From Girardinichthys multiradiatus (lineage: Eukaryota; Chordata; Actinopteri; Cyprinodontiformes; Goodeidae), in the NCBI RefSeq assembly GCF_021462225.1, contig NC_061817.1, forward strand, positions 8,653,327 through 8,717,326: 64,000 nt of DNA. Direction: 5' to 3'. The notes below the pieces were generated by a model. The model worked only from the letters and a program-made list of their open reading frames with translations. It was not told where the DNA came from and made no database searches. Shown one piece after another: positions 1 through 11,700 of this stretch (position 1 is the stretch's first letter; the number at the start of each line of letters is the position of its first letter). The position numbers and the translations under genes are program-made.

Positions 1-352
1 CTTTGGGTAGATTTTTTCCTTTAATAAGTATGCATTTTGTCCCTATCAAATATATATGAACAAAGCCAGTTAGTAGCCTCAGGATTCCTATTACTTAGTT
101 CACTCAAGTGGTTGGACACAAAATGAGCACAAAAAAAAAAACTGTCAAGACCTGTTTTTGTTTGCACCATTAAAATATCTCTATACACTCTGATCGATGG
201 GAGAGACATCAACATTTATTAATGCACGCACCTGTACACAATGTGCTCCTTGTGATGGTGTGGTAGCTATTTGCATAGCACAATATTTAATTCCTATGAG
301 TGGGTGGTACTTTGCATTTTCATTGCTTGCAAACATAACTCATCATTCCAGT

Positions 353-526
353 TACTGTGTCACAGAGTGACATTTTTGGACTCTGTTTGTGGCTTTGTGT
401 TTGTTTACCTTTTGCTTAGATGTTTCTATTTCGGTTTTTGTATCATGTTTTCTTTTCTCCCTCTTCTGCCTCCTAGTGTTTTCTTCTTAAGTTCTTTTAT
501 GGTTGTTTTCTTATTACTTGGTATGG

Positions 527-559
<33 letters not shown>

Positions 560-1259
560 GTTCTTGGTCTTCCCTGGATTCTCTAGTTTTATTTCTCTTT
601 AGTATCTTTGTGTTTAATTGTGTTTTATTATTTGTTCCTTTGCACTCTTCTTGTTTACTAGTTTATTTTCTGTTTCCTTTCCAGTCTATTCAGTCACTGT
701 GGTTAGGTTTGTTTACTTTTGTATTCAGGTTTTCTTTATGGGTTCTTTGTTTGTTCTTAGGTTGGTATTGTTGTTCCAATGTTCCCTCTAGTTGCTCCGT
801 TTACTTTAGGTCATGATTATTCTAGTTTTCTTATTCCCCATTTGATAATTTATCTTTGTCTATAGGTTTGCTTGGTCTGTGTTTCTGTTTATTGTTTATT
901 AGTTACTTTGCCCATGCTCAGTCTTTGTATTTGTTTTCACCTGTTCCTTCTGTTTCCCTGCCTCCTTGTCACACCTGTTCCCTGTTTTCTCTGATTACCT
1001 GCCCTTTGTTATCCCTCTGTATATTAGTTGGTTTTGTGTCATTGTTTGTTGCTGGTTCCTTGTGTTCGTCACACCTCGTTCTCGTCCATGATTATGATTG
1101 TTTGTTGCCACACCTTGCCTTGGGAAACCTGCAGGGATTTTGCTACGTTTTTGACCTTGTAAATAAATCTTTGAATTTCAAATAAATAACCCTAAACCTA
1201 ACCCTGCCGAGCTCTTGTCTGCACTTTGGTCCGATCCAAAACCACATCGTGACATACTG
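353..1259 (+). mobile_element. Solo LTR (358-1254) with 5-bp target-site duplication
   Basis: An 897-bp block starts TGTCAC at 358 and ends GTGACA at 1254, a perfect 6-bp terminal inverted repeat of the TG...CA type. It is flanked by the direct repeat TACTG at 353-357 and 1255-1259, as expected for an integrase target-site duplication. AATAAA signals near 1160-1186 place R/U5 to the right, so the LTR is on the + strand. No internal domain or second LTR is present, so this is a solo LTR left by LTR-LTR recombination. It contains a TTA microsatellite and T-rich, stop-poor sequence that gives spurious ORFs. Confidence 0.85.
528..560. repeat. (TTA)n microsatellite
   Basis: About eleven tandem TTA/TAT units lie inside the solo LTR. 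This is probably a polymorphic simple repeat that grew after insertion. Confidence 0.9.
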
Positions 1260-1361
1260 AAGATGTGCGAAAAACCTGACAACAACAAACAACTGCCATT
1301 TTTCTTACAAATTGTCAGGGGCTCATGGCGAAAATTAAAGTGTGTATCAAACACAGTGCCT

Positions 1362-1506
1362 TGAATTTTTTTCCCTGCAATGGACTGGCGACCTGTCCAG
1401 GGTGTACCCCGCCTCTCACCCATAGACTGTTGGAGATAGGCACCAGGTTCCCCAAAACCCACTATGGAAGAAGCGGTATATAAAATGACTGAGTGAATTT
1501 TTTTCC
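1362..1506 (+). mobile_element. Short L2-tail-like retroposon with 13-bp TSD
   Basis: The insert 1375-1493 (119 bp) is flanked by a direct repeat (TGAA, seven T, CC) at 1362-1374 and 1494-1506. It begins with a GGACTGGCGACCTGTCC motif and ends with AAAATGACTGAG, like the 3' end of fish L2-type LINEs and derived SINEs. The same unit occurs near 32.9 kb and 54.0 kb and, as a bare tail, at 8.2 kb. It has no coding capacity. Confidence 0.75.
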
Positions 1507-1808
1507 ATTTTATGGGAGAAAAACGATATGCGGTATTTAATTTTTTTTTTTTACAAATACAAATCTGAAGAGTGTAGCAGTACTCAAGTAGCGATACAGC
1601 TCAAGTGGAAGAAAGTGTTGGCTGCTCAGCTTTTGGGATCATTTATCTAGCCTACATGGAAGAGTGGTGAGAAGAATTTGAAAGAAAGTAATGAGAAGCC
1701 ACATGTGCAGTGTGCAACAGGAAAAGTAGGTAACACAGCAAATGTGTTAGAAGGTGGTCTTGTCAGAAGAGACCAAAATTCAACTTTCTGGCCTACCCAC
1801 AAAACGCT
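1507..1808. other. Intergenic, nothing recognised
   Basis: AT-rich DNA with no coding, RNA or clear repeat signature that I could identify. Confidence 0.5.
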
Positions 1809-2204
1809 ATGGGCCTGATTTACAAAGATCCCAATTAAGTGGTGCTAAATTGCACGTGCAAAAAGAAATACTGAGAATTTTACGTGTGCTACTGGCTGCC
1901 CTCATGGACACTGGAATTAGAATGCTGCAACTCCAAAATGGCATTGCTGGATAGATGATATCTCTATTATTCTCACGTGGTAACTAAGCACATTTGCATT
2001 TCCTTCTCCCTGTATTTTGCACATCCTGATGATCAGCATTTGTTCAGCATATTTATGAATGCTCTTCAAATGGATTACACCTGCTATTTTGCTCATTTGA
2101 TAGATGCAATCCTTGTTGCACCTGGTTAGTAGATTAGCTTTGCACTTGCTATCAAGTTTGCACATGTTTTAATATATGCAAATCTTTAGTAAATCAGCCT
2201 ATAT
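1809..2204. mobile_element. MITE-like non-autonomous DNA transposon
   Basis: The ends form an imperfect terminal inverted repeat. The left end reads GGGCCTGATTTACAAAGAT, and the right end, reverse-complemented, reads AGGCTGATTTACTAAAGAT. The ~395-bp interior has no transposase. The target-site duplication is unclear (perhaps TAT), so the superfamily is not assigned. Confidence 0.5.
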
Positions 2205-2224
2205 GTGTTGCAAACCTCATACTG

Positions 2225-2710
2225 AACATCTGTCACACACTTGAACAATTCCAATGGTTAAACATGGTAGTAGCTGCATCATGCTATGAAGTTGCTTTTC
2301 CTCAGGACTGACGAGGAAGCTGGTCAGAGTTGATGGAAACATAATCGGAGCTGAATACAGGACTATACTGGAGGAATACCAGTACTGGAAGAAAACCAGT
2401 ATGAGGTTTTAAAAGGCTTAAGACTGAGGTGTAGGTTCATCTTTCATCAGAACAACAGCCCTGAACATTCAGCGAGATATAATGAAAGTCCAATCAAAGT
2501 CCAGACCCAAATCCAATTGACAATCTGAGGCGCAACAAGTGCTTTTCACATATGCTCTCAGTCCTATGTAACCTAGCTTTAACTAATTTGCAAGGAAGAC
2601 TGGGCAAAGATTTCAGGAAGACACACCCCAAAAGGCTTGTAGCTATAACTCCAACTGCAGTTGGTTCTACAAAGTACTGACTCAGGTGTCAGGATATGAG
2701 TAAAGCCATA
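2225..2710 (+). pseudogene. Degenerate Tc1/mariner transposase relic
   Basis: The + strand keeps the tract around the conserved GGxS block and the end of a Tc1-type transposase: a KHGSSCIML-like stretch near 2260, a VDG-like motif near 2325 and a GGSTKY-like C-terminus near 2660. Frames are broken by stops and indels and no intact ORF remains. A second, longer relic of what looks like the same family lies at 56400-57500. Confidence 0.55.
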
Positions 2711-3491
2711 CTTTTCAGATGTATCCTTGAAAAGAATTTTAAAAACCATGCAACATTATACTTTCTACTATTGTAAGGCACAGTATAGTTGTATTTAGAG
2801 ATTTGGAACAGATGACCTACAATGACTGCAGCTGATAATTTCTTGAGAAACAAGAGCATGGGAGGTGTAAAGCTAGTAAGGAGTATAGAGGGAGTAAACA
2901 TCCTGAGAATGAATCATAACCAAAAAGAAAGAACTTTGATTTCTGAAAACTGAATCTCTCAACCTCGTTAAGCTATAATATGTAGTGGATTATAAGTTTT
3001 GTACCTTACTGTACATTTTCAACAATTTAAAGTAGTTACACTGAATAGACATTTTATTTGACGTCAAGAGCTCAGTTTTATCACAGGGCTTTTTAAACTA
3101 CTGTCCAAGACACACCCTTCTGCTTCTACACAGGGATACTTCCTTTTTTCTCTTTATTTAGAAGAAAGTCTTTAAAACACACATTCATATACCCAAAGAG
3201 CTCCCTCTGCTGACATGCGTATTCTTACAGAAAGTGGATGGTGTTGAAGCTCGTTTTGTCTGTGGCATTGTTCGATGTGGAATAGCTGAACGTTTTTGCT
3301 GAATAACTCGGAGCCCAGACTCTAACCCGTGCTGGTCATTGAGTATGTGTGTGTGTGTGTGTTGGTGCTCAGACAGTGCTTGCATGCAGCTCTCGCTGAA
3401 TAGGCAGAATGTGAACGACTTCATGAATCAACTGAACTTGTTTTTCTAATCACCGCATAATGCAGGGCCTTTACTTAATACTGTCCAGCTG
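2711..3491. other. Intergenic with (TG)n microsatellite
   Basis: No gene is evident. A (TG)n run lies at about 3343-3361. The rest is AT-rich unique-looking sequence. Confidence 0.5.
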
Positions 3492-3833
3492 CAGTCATAT
3501 TCAATAAATTAGAATATGAATTTCGATGAGGCTCACTTGCTAGATTAAAAGTATCTTTTGACATTAGCAACATTTAAGCAGGAAGTAAACATTCTTTCTC
3601 ATTAAACCTACATTTCTGTTTTTAAAATGTTTTTTTATTGATCTGATGTAATATTCTAATCTTAAATGTTCATCTTGTATGAGCTGTAAGAAAATCCCCA
3701 TAATTAGCAGAAATAAAAGCTGGAAAACATCAGTTGGTGTGTAATTAATCTATATAATGTGTTTCACTTAGTGAACTGAGTTACTGAAAACAATTTACTT
3801 TACAGTGATATTCAAATGTATTAAAAATGACTG
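3492..3833. mobile_element. Tc1-derived MITE, copy 1
   Basis: The ends are CAGTCATATTC on the left and GAATATCACTG-like or AAAATGACTG on the right, forming an imperfect inverted repeat. The interior is 342 bp with no ORF. It matches the element at 47811-48092 over shared blocks such as TTAGCAGAAATAAA and GTGTAATTAATCTAT. It is followed by TA at 3834, but the left TA is not preserved. Confidence 0.6.
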
Positions 3834-4034
3834 TACAATACAATACAATACAGTGCAAATGTTTTACACCACCACACAATATTTGTGTAATCTAAGAAAC
3901 TGGTATTGCTGACTTCAATGACTGCATTTGGACTTTAGCTCATTTTTATACAGATTTTCAGTCCGGGCACTTGTACCTGACCAGGACGTCATATTCTGCA
4001 TTGTGTGCTTAAAAAGGAAGGATGTTTTATGTCT

Positions 4035-6760
4035 GTACATGCTCTGGCACCCGGCCCTGGCCCGGGAGCCTTCAGTGCATCAGTGGGCTTAAGGGCCTCC
4101 TAAACCGGCGGGTAGGTACCATCTCATTGCAGGTGCTCTCTCCTCCAAGGAGTGCATTCTGCTGACAGGGCGGAGGGTCCGTGGGAAGGGGTGGGGCGAA
4201 GTCAACCTGGGTGTCTAATGTCTTATGTGTTCTGGGAGTTGTTTGAATGTTGGAGTGGGTGTGAAATTTCTTCTTCTGGGGTGGAGGTGGATGGTTGGCC
4301 TAGGGTGGGGATAGGCATCGTTTGGATCTGGGTGGTTCCAGTTTGGATTCTGGGTCCTTCTCTTGGTTCTGGTTCCTGACGTCAGTGCCAATTCTGTCTG
4401 GGGGGCGGGCCGGGGTTGATCTCGGGGTGGACTAGTCTCGGCTTCTCGATGGGTCTGGTTTTGGCTCTGTGGGCTCTCTGCCTTTTGTGAGCTTTGGTGT
4501 GGGTTTTCTCATAGGGCAACTACTGGCTAGGGTATGGGTGTTCAGCAAGTTCTTGGGTCTGGATGCTGTGGGTCTTCTTTTCACGGGGGTACACTTTCGT
4601 GGGGGGGTATTTTTGGAAAGTTGGTGAGGGTGCGTTTGCACTGTGTGGGCTTTGTGCATGGCTTTGCTTTGAGTGCGCTGTATGGCGTGCGTGGCAGCTC
4701 TGGCCGGCAAGTGTGTGGGTTGTGAGATGGGCGTTGCATCAGGCTTCTCGGTCTTATACTGGGGTGAGCTTTGCTTGTCTGCTGGGTGGCTCCTGGTGGG
4801 TGGTGTGTGTGCTTGGTGCTGGTGGTCTTCACCGTGCCCCTACCGACATATGGAAAGACATGTGGTGTTGGCTCAGGGGGAACTGTGGTATGACTTGTCT
4901 TGGCTCTATTGTTTTTGCTTGGCAGGCCTGGATGTTGGAGGTTCTGCGTCTTAGGGGGTGGGTGGGGGTGCAGCCTCTTTGCTGTGCATGCCGTAGCCTT
5001 TCTGTGGCAGCCTTTGGCTTGCTGGGCCGCCATCTTTCCTTTGAGCACAGTGGTGGGCGGGGTGGTGCGTCGCGGGGTCTGCCTGACTGCCTGGGTCATG
5101 GTTCTCAGTTGGTTCTCAGTGCCCGGACTCCACTTTGATGGAGGGCCTGCTTGGTGCAGCGGGGTATGCTGTGAGGGAGTGTGGGTGATTGGCATGCTGG
5201 GGCACCTCTGGGGTTTGGTTGTAGGGTTGCAGGGTGCCTGGTCCTTGGCATGCTGTAGTGGCTTCCCTTGGATGCTTCCTTCTTTGGCTCTAGCCCCTGG
5301 CCAGGCGACGGGCTGCGGTTGGCGGTCGAGTGGGTGGGGAGGTGGAGCATGTCTTCTGCCTGCACTGGGGCAGCTGGCAGGTAGTGCTTGGCCTGGAGCT
5401 GGTTAATGTTTTTCTCAGGGCTGTCATTGCAATGGCAGTGATGTGGTGTTTTGTGTAGTTGCGGGGTGCGTGGTGGGGACGCTGGCCCAGGTGCTTGCTG
5501 CTGGCCAGGGACCTCTTGCCAGGTTTGTCCCATCTTGGTGTCAGGTTGGGGGTTCCATTGTGGGCACAGTGCATGGTAGTGTCTGCCCTGTTGCGCCTGT
5601 GGACGGTGGCTGGGGTGGTATTGCATGTGGCCGTTGCCTTGCCATTGCGGTGCACTGTGTGGTGAGGGGCAGGATGTGGCGGGGGTGCTTGGAGCGGGGC
5701 TGTGTGTGGACTTTACGCTGTGCGGATGTGTCTTCATCAGCTTTTCGGGGATGGAGCTCACCTGTGGGGTTGTGCCCTTGTGGGGAGGGAATTCATGCCA
5801 TTTGGGTTCATTTTGGGGTTCATGGGGGTTGGGACTGTTTCATCCTGTGATGGCTCTGGTTGGTGGGCACGTTTGGTCCAGGTAGACCCCTCTTTTGTAC
5901 ATGGCCCCCTCTCCGGATGGGGATGGGGCTTGTTGGGAATTGGGGTCGGGGCAGGGGGTCGGGGTCCAGGCCAGGGTCGCTGGGGTTCAGGTGGTGTCTC
6001 CTGCCCGGACGGCAGGGGGCCACCTCCTGGGTCCGGGGCCCAATTGCCCCTATGGGGTATTGGCACCTGGACCTGGGAGTATAGAGTATGTATGGGGAGT
6101 GTGGGTGAGTGTACTACATCCATTGTTGTTTGTCTTTACGTTGGGTGCATAGTTGTGAGTGTTTTTATGTGTACGCATAAGGGTGGGAATGTGTGGCTGT
6201 GACTGTATGTGCCTGTTTTTTGTGTCAGGTAGATCTTGGGCTGCTCCCTCTCCTGGATCAGTTTAGGCCCCCCATCAAATGTGAGGCCTATTTGCTCCCT
6301 GCCACACTACCTGTCGGTGGCTGGTGTCTCTGCCCGCTTGTGTATTTGTGGTTCACGGTGTCCGGGACTGGGTGCTTCGGTGTGTGGTGGCTCACTCCCG
6401 GTGGCTACTTGCCGGGGCCTGGGCCCTTGGGCTCTGTCGGGCCTGTGCTTGGGGAGTTATATGTCCCGGGGTCTCGAGCTTCTGGATCCATGGCTGGATC
6501 TGCTCTGGCGTAGATGGCTGCAGGCGGGGCCTGTGGGCTCGTTGCTGCAGCTTCCCAGGGCCTCATGCATTGTGGCTGCTAGGAGGTTCCCCTGGGACTC
6601 TCGCCTGCTCTTCTCTGGGGGGGTAGTGGTAGTCCTGGCAATGGTTCTCCTGGGGTTCCTGTGGTCTGGGAGGCCTTTGGATCTCTATGGCCCGGATCTC
6701 CTCTTGTCTGTCTTGGTCCAGGGGAGCAGGTCTGTGGCCCCTCACACTCGCTATGGCATG
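4035..6760. repeat. G-rich, A-poor strand-asymmetric tract
   Basis: For about 2.7 kb the + strand is strongly enriched in G and T and poor in A, unlike the AT-rich flanks. G-runs of 3-7 are frequent, for example 5933-5995. Because A is scarce, stop codons are rare on both strands, so overlapping ORFs of 60-220 codons appear in all frames. Their translations are low-complexity (Gly/Val/Trp/Cys/Leu on +, Pro/His/Thr/Arg on -) with no domain, so I call none of them genes. It may be an internal part of a large repeat; the family is not identified. Confidence 0.6.
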
Positions 6761-8188
6761 TTTTTATGGAGAAACCTTGTATACACAAACACGCTCACAT
6801 TCAGACCCACAGGTGTTTAGATTCAGTTGTTAACAGATACACAAATGTTCTGTAGTTACCACTAAATGCATCTTGCATTCAGTTTTTGGTAAAAAAGCTG
6901 TTTCATATATGTTTCTGCAGATGTAGAAGCAAGCAGGGTGTTATCTTGTATTCTCTTCATCCTTCTTTCTCCCCTCCATTCTTTTCTCCTTCTCTCCCGT
7001 TTTCCTTTTTGCCCCACTCTCTTTTATGATTCTTATTTTTTCCTTTTTGTTTCGGTCTCTGTAACAATTGAATTAATCCCTAGCAGTTTCTAATAACGTT
7101 TCTTTAATAAATATCAAGCAGAGCATTAAATGGTTAGCTGTAATGCTCCACTTGTGAAAGTAAATATGTTGGGCTTCTTCTTGGCACTCAGAACACAATT
7201 CTGAGCGCTACTCTGCTGGACAGGACACGGTTGAAAAAAAAAGGGAGGATGTGCAAGTCTTCAGGCCAAAAGAAAAAATGTTGGGACTAAAAAGAACCAT
7301 CTACAAAAGATTGACAGCATGTTGACTGTTGCTGCAAGGAACTATTTCATCATCTGAATAGCTTCCATGAAATCCCAAACTCGTCTAGTTTCTCAAAACG
7401 GAGTCAAGGGCTACAATAAAACCCCAAACTGATTAGGTTATATGACGAAATGGTGGGTGATACAACACCACATGGGTGAAGCTTGTCATTGGTTTGTATG
7501 AATACATCTGGGTGGGTGGGTCAGCACAAAGAAAACAATTAATTACACGGCTTGCGCAGAGCAAATAGTAGGGTGGGGGAGGGTAAAACATATGCAAACT
7601 CACAAACGTACATGCATACAAGGGGATAGAGATGTGCATGTGCCCTCATGAAATCTCCCAGCTTTATTTTATGACAAACTTAAGATTTTCACAGAGGAGT
7701 GTACTGAAGAACACACAATAGAACACAACAAATAAGTGCCTGATCTATAAGTTTTTATATGTTGAAATTAAGACTTTGGTTACCGAAAGATATATCACCA
7801 AAAAGCTTTTCAGTGTTTTTCCTTTTTTTGAATTAAGGCCATGTTGTCAAACGAACTGCCTTGTCCCTGTTTAGAGACTAAAATAAAAAATGTATTTATA
7901 ATCTTTCTGCACTTTTTTTAATCACTGGATCTCGACAAGCTCAGTCTGCTTATGCTGACAATTATTGATTAGTTTTAATTATTATGATTGTGGGGAAGGA
8001 AGAACATGTCACAAAGAGAAGCTTTTTCGTAAAACCAAAAATGATTGCATGATTTTTTTTTATCCTCACCCAACTAATCCTCTATGGACGTCTAATCTCA
8101 ATAAGAAATGTGCAGAGATACAACAATCCTTGTCTTTACTCTGTGTCTCTTGTTTCATACAGAACAGCTAACAGACTGAACAATACCA
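6761..8188. other. Intergenic, nothing recognised
   Basis: There is a pyrimidine-rich stretch at about 6950-7060 and AT-rich DNA beyond it. No supported gene or element. Confidence 0.5.
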
Positions 8189-8242
8189 CCTCTTAGTGGA
8201 CAGTCAGTCAGTCAGTCATTTTCTACCTCCTCTTAGTGGACA
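8189..8242 (-). mobile_element. 26-bp retroposed tail with 14-bp TSD
   Basis: CCTCTTAGTGGACA is repeated exactly at 8189-8202 and 8229-8242. Between the copies are only 26 bp, which reverse-complement to the GGTAGAAAATGACTGACTGAC-type 3' tail of the short retroposon family seen at 1375, 32888 and 54031. This is an extremely truncated target-primed insertion. Confidence 0.75.
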
Positions 8243-8788
8243 CTAAAGGTTAATTAAGGTTTATAGTATTCAACAGGTTTTGAAAAAATTTAACATATTT
8301 AAGATGCTAATTAAGGTTTTGAGTTACAAGACGCCAACAAAAATAAAATAAACCGTGCATTTACTTTTAACAGGAAAAAAAAGTTTTATTATTTTTATTA
8401 TTTTGAGAATTTTATTCCTTTAGAATTGTCTTTGTATCACTTTTCCCTCTTGAACTTAAGTTATAAACTAGTCTTTTATACATTAAACACAATATTAGAA
8501 GCAGAAGTAAAAAAAAAAAAACTCAACAAGTGTGTTTTACTTAATTGGCGTGTTAAACAATAATGCAAAACTATCTGACAGTCTTGATTTTGCCCAGGTG
8601 TACAAAGGTAGCCAAAAATTTAGCGTTTAATTTGGAACAAAAATAATAGAGGAATAGATGGCATCGACATTTGCATTTTTGTTTTTCAATACGAATAAAT
8701 CGGGAGAAAAAAATAACTTAAATTCCCAAGCCATGATACGCGGAACCGTTTAAGGGGAAGAAAATACCAGCAGGACACTGACGCAAAG
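8243..8788. promoter_or_regulatory. nubp1 upstream region
   Basis: The 0.5 kb before the nubp1 start codon is AT-rich distally and richer in CpG just upstream (8740-8788). I see no TATA box at a convincing spacing, in keeping with a housekeeping promoter. The boundaries are inferred. Confidence 0.35.
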
Positions 8789-11700
8789 ATGGCAGACGTG
8801 CCAGAAAACGCACCAGAGCGTGAGGATTAATTAATTGTTTTTCATGTATTTTATTCGTTAAAAAAGTGTGCCCGGTTCTGTATTTGGTGCGGTTTAAAAC
8901 AGTGTTTTGTCGTGGGTGGTTTCTCGGGATATTTAGAAGAGTTTCAGCGTCTCACTCCCTCGGTATTTTCTCTGAATGTAAAACGTCACAGCTGTAAATA
9001 GTACGTCAGGAGAGTGACTCTGTCCCGTATCCTCAGGGAGAAGTCTGAATGAGAAGCCGCAGAAACATTGAGATGAATTAGGGGTGTTAATATCCGAAAG
9101 CATTAAAGCGATATAATAATAAAAAAAATGTAAACCCCTAGCGCTTGTTACAAGATACGTGCATCTCGGAAGAATATACGTTAGAAACACACTTGACTCC
9201 CCCAGATTCTCCACCATACAACTATAACAAAACATAAAATGGCATAAATTTACTAAAAGGCATACATTAAATTCATTATAATTCACAAAATGCCGGATAA
9301 CATAGGTACAAATCTCTTCCACAGGAAACAAAAGGAAAGAGACGCTGGTTATATACAGGGGACAGAATCGCCATCTGATATTTTTTTTAAATGTTCCAGT
9401 TTTTCAAGTAACTCTCAATGTCATACCCTCTGGCAATGATCCCAGGGCACTTAGTAGAGAAACAGGCCCACAGCAACATGGGTCCCGCACCGTACTAGGC
9501 AGTGGGCATGGTGCTTCTTCACATATGTCAAACCCACAGGGATTGTTTCCAGCTGATAAGCTCAGTCATAGTCTAATCTAACCAAAATGTGGATATAGTT
9601 GAAGTCCACAAATTAAAAGGCATCCAATTCATTCTAAAGTCCGGTAAAAACCCACAATTCAGCACAAAATTTTGTTTCAAAACAAAACTCATCATAGCTT
9701 TCATGCTTTAAACATCGCATGGTTCATCACTGATGTGGTTCTTGCTTAGAAACTTAAACCTGCTCTGTGTTCAGCAAACGCTACGTGTTTATGTTTGTGA
9801 TGCTAGAACAGAATGGGCCTTTTTTCTTGCATCATTCTCAAGTAGATCGTCTAATGGTTGTTCAGGAAAAATAATAAAACAGATCCTCATCTAGCCTAGT
9901 GGCATATTGTTAAAAGAGATGGACCTCGACGTCATGGAGAACATTGTTTATAACCCGGGGGAACAAAGGTCAGGAATTGAAGTTCCTATACATCCTGAAC
10001 AACATAAAAAAGTAAAGCTTATACATTAAAAATGCCAGTGTTAAGGAGTTAGAAAGTAAAGATGGCTTTTATTTACAGACTTAAGGTAAACAAAGAGAAC
10101 ATGTTTAGATTCTGAACCAACTCTTTATCCCTTCAGACTGCCCAGGTACCTCAAGTGACCAAGCAGGAAAGTCTGCACCGTGTCAGGGCTGCCCCAACCA
10201 GCAGCTGTGTGCCTCTGGAGCTACCAAGGCCCCTGACCCAGGTAAAACCTTACCCATACAATATCTATTCATGTACTGAACAGTAGTACTAAAATTATAA
10301 GTCGCTAATCTCAACCTTTCATTCCCTTCAGCTATTGCAGAAATAGGGGAAAAACTGTCAGTGGTCAAACACAAGATCCTGGTGTTGTCGGGAAAAGGAG
10401 GAGTTGGGAAGAGCACCTTCAGCGCTCACCTGGCCCACGCCCTGGCAAGTGACAGCTCCAAGGAGGTAATGATGTATTACCAGCATGATGTGGTATAGAC
10501 ACTGCAGGGCAAATTTCATAGTTGTACGACATACATGTACAACTTTGAACTGATTTTATTCTGATCCTCTTTGCTAAGTAGATATGTGGACAACAGAATA
10601 ATTATGCTGTTGTTGTAGCATGACTGCAGAATATTTATGTTGCAAAGGGCTGTTTTAGAAAACAATTTTGGTTGGCTGTTACATTCCAAGTGTCAGGAAA
10701 TTCTGCTTTGCATGGGAATAATACATTTATCCTTTTGACTGGAGTTTCACTGCAGTGGATGCCCCGTCCAGGTGAGAAAGCTTAAGAGGCTAAAGGTCAC
10801 AGACCTTTTGGAAGCTTAACGATAAAATCTAATTTCCTCATCTGAACGAGAAAGAGAGGAGTGAGAAAAATATGGAATTTATTGTAACAGATATTGTCAT
10901 TGCAATATATTAAATCAAAAATAATAGTAATTATAATAAAAAAAATAGAAAAACAATAATTTTGTCATTGCATGATTTTATCATATTCTGCAACCCTAAT
11001 TTGGACCACTAGAGGTCAATTTTGACTGCTTCATTGCACTCTGGAAGAAGAAACTACGTTTAGAAAAAAATCAAATTATGAATGTCTTAATAGTTGTAAA
11101 TATTTAAAAGAAAGAAAATAATTTGGGAAGAGTTCGGTGAGGCCATGGAGAAGGACTACCGGTTGGCCTCAAAGCGATTCTGGCAAACCGTCCGGCGCCT
11201 CAGGAGGGGGAAGCAGTGCTTTGCCAACACTGTTTATAGTGGGGGCGGGAGACTGCTGACCTCGACTGAGGACATTATCGGGCGGTGGAAGGAGTACTTC
11301 GAGGATCTCCTCAATCCTGCCATCACGCATTCCCTGGTGGAAACAGAGGCTGGGGACTCGGGGTTGGACTCTTTCATCACCCAGGCTGAAGTCACCGAGG
11401 TGGTTAAAAAACTCCGCGGTGGCAGGGCTTCGGGGTTGATGAGATCCGCCCTGAGTACCTCAAGTCTCTGGATGTTGTAGGGCTGTCATGGTTGACACGC
11501 CTCTTCAACATTGCGTGGCGGTCGGGGACAGTGCCTCTGGACTGGCAGACTGGGGTGGTGGTCCCCCTTTATAAGAAGGGGGACCGGAGGGTGTGTTCCA
11601 ACTACAGGGGGATCACACTCCTCAGCCTCCCTGGTAAGGCCTACGCCAGGGTATTGAAGAGGAGAGTCCGACCGATAGTCGAACCTCGGCTTCAGGAGGA

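Noticed and set aside
271..1185. Two + strand ORFs of 181 and 109 codons, hydrophobic
   Set aside because: They lie inside the solo LTR, are driven by T-rich sequence and span the TTA microsatellite.
4152..6820. Many overlapping ORFs of 60-218 codons on both strands
   Set aside because: They come from a stop-poor, A-depleted tract, have low-complexity translations and no splice or domain support.
8203..8222. (CAGT)n microsatellite of no interest
   Set aside because: The exact flanking TSD shows it is the tail of a retroposed fragment.
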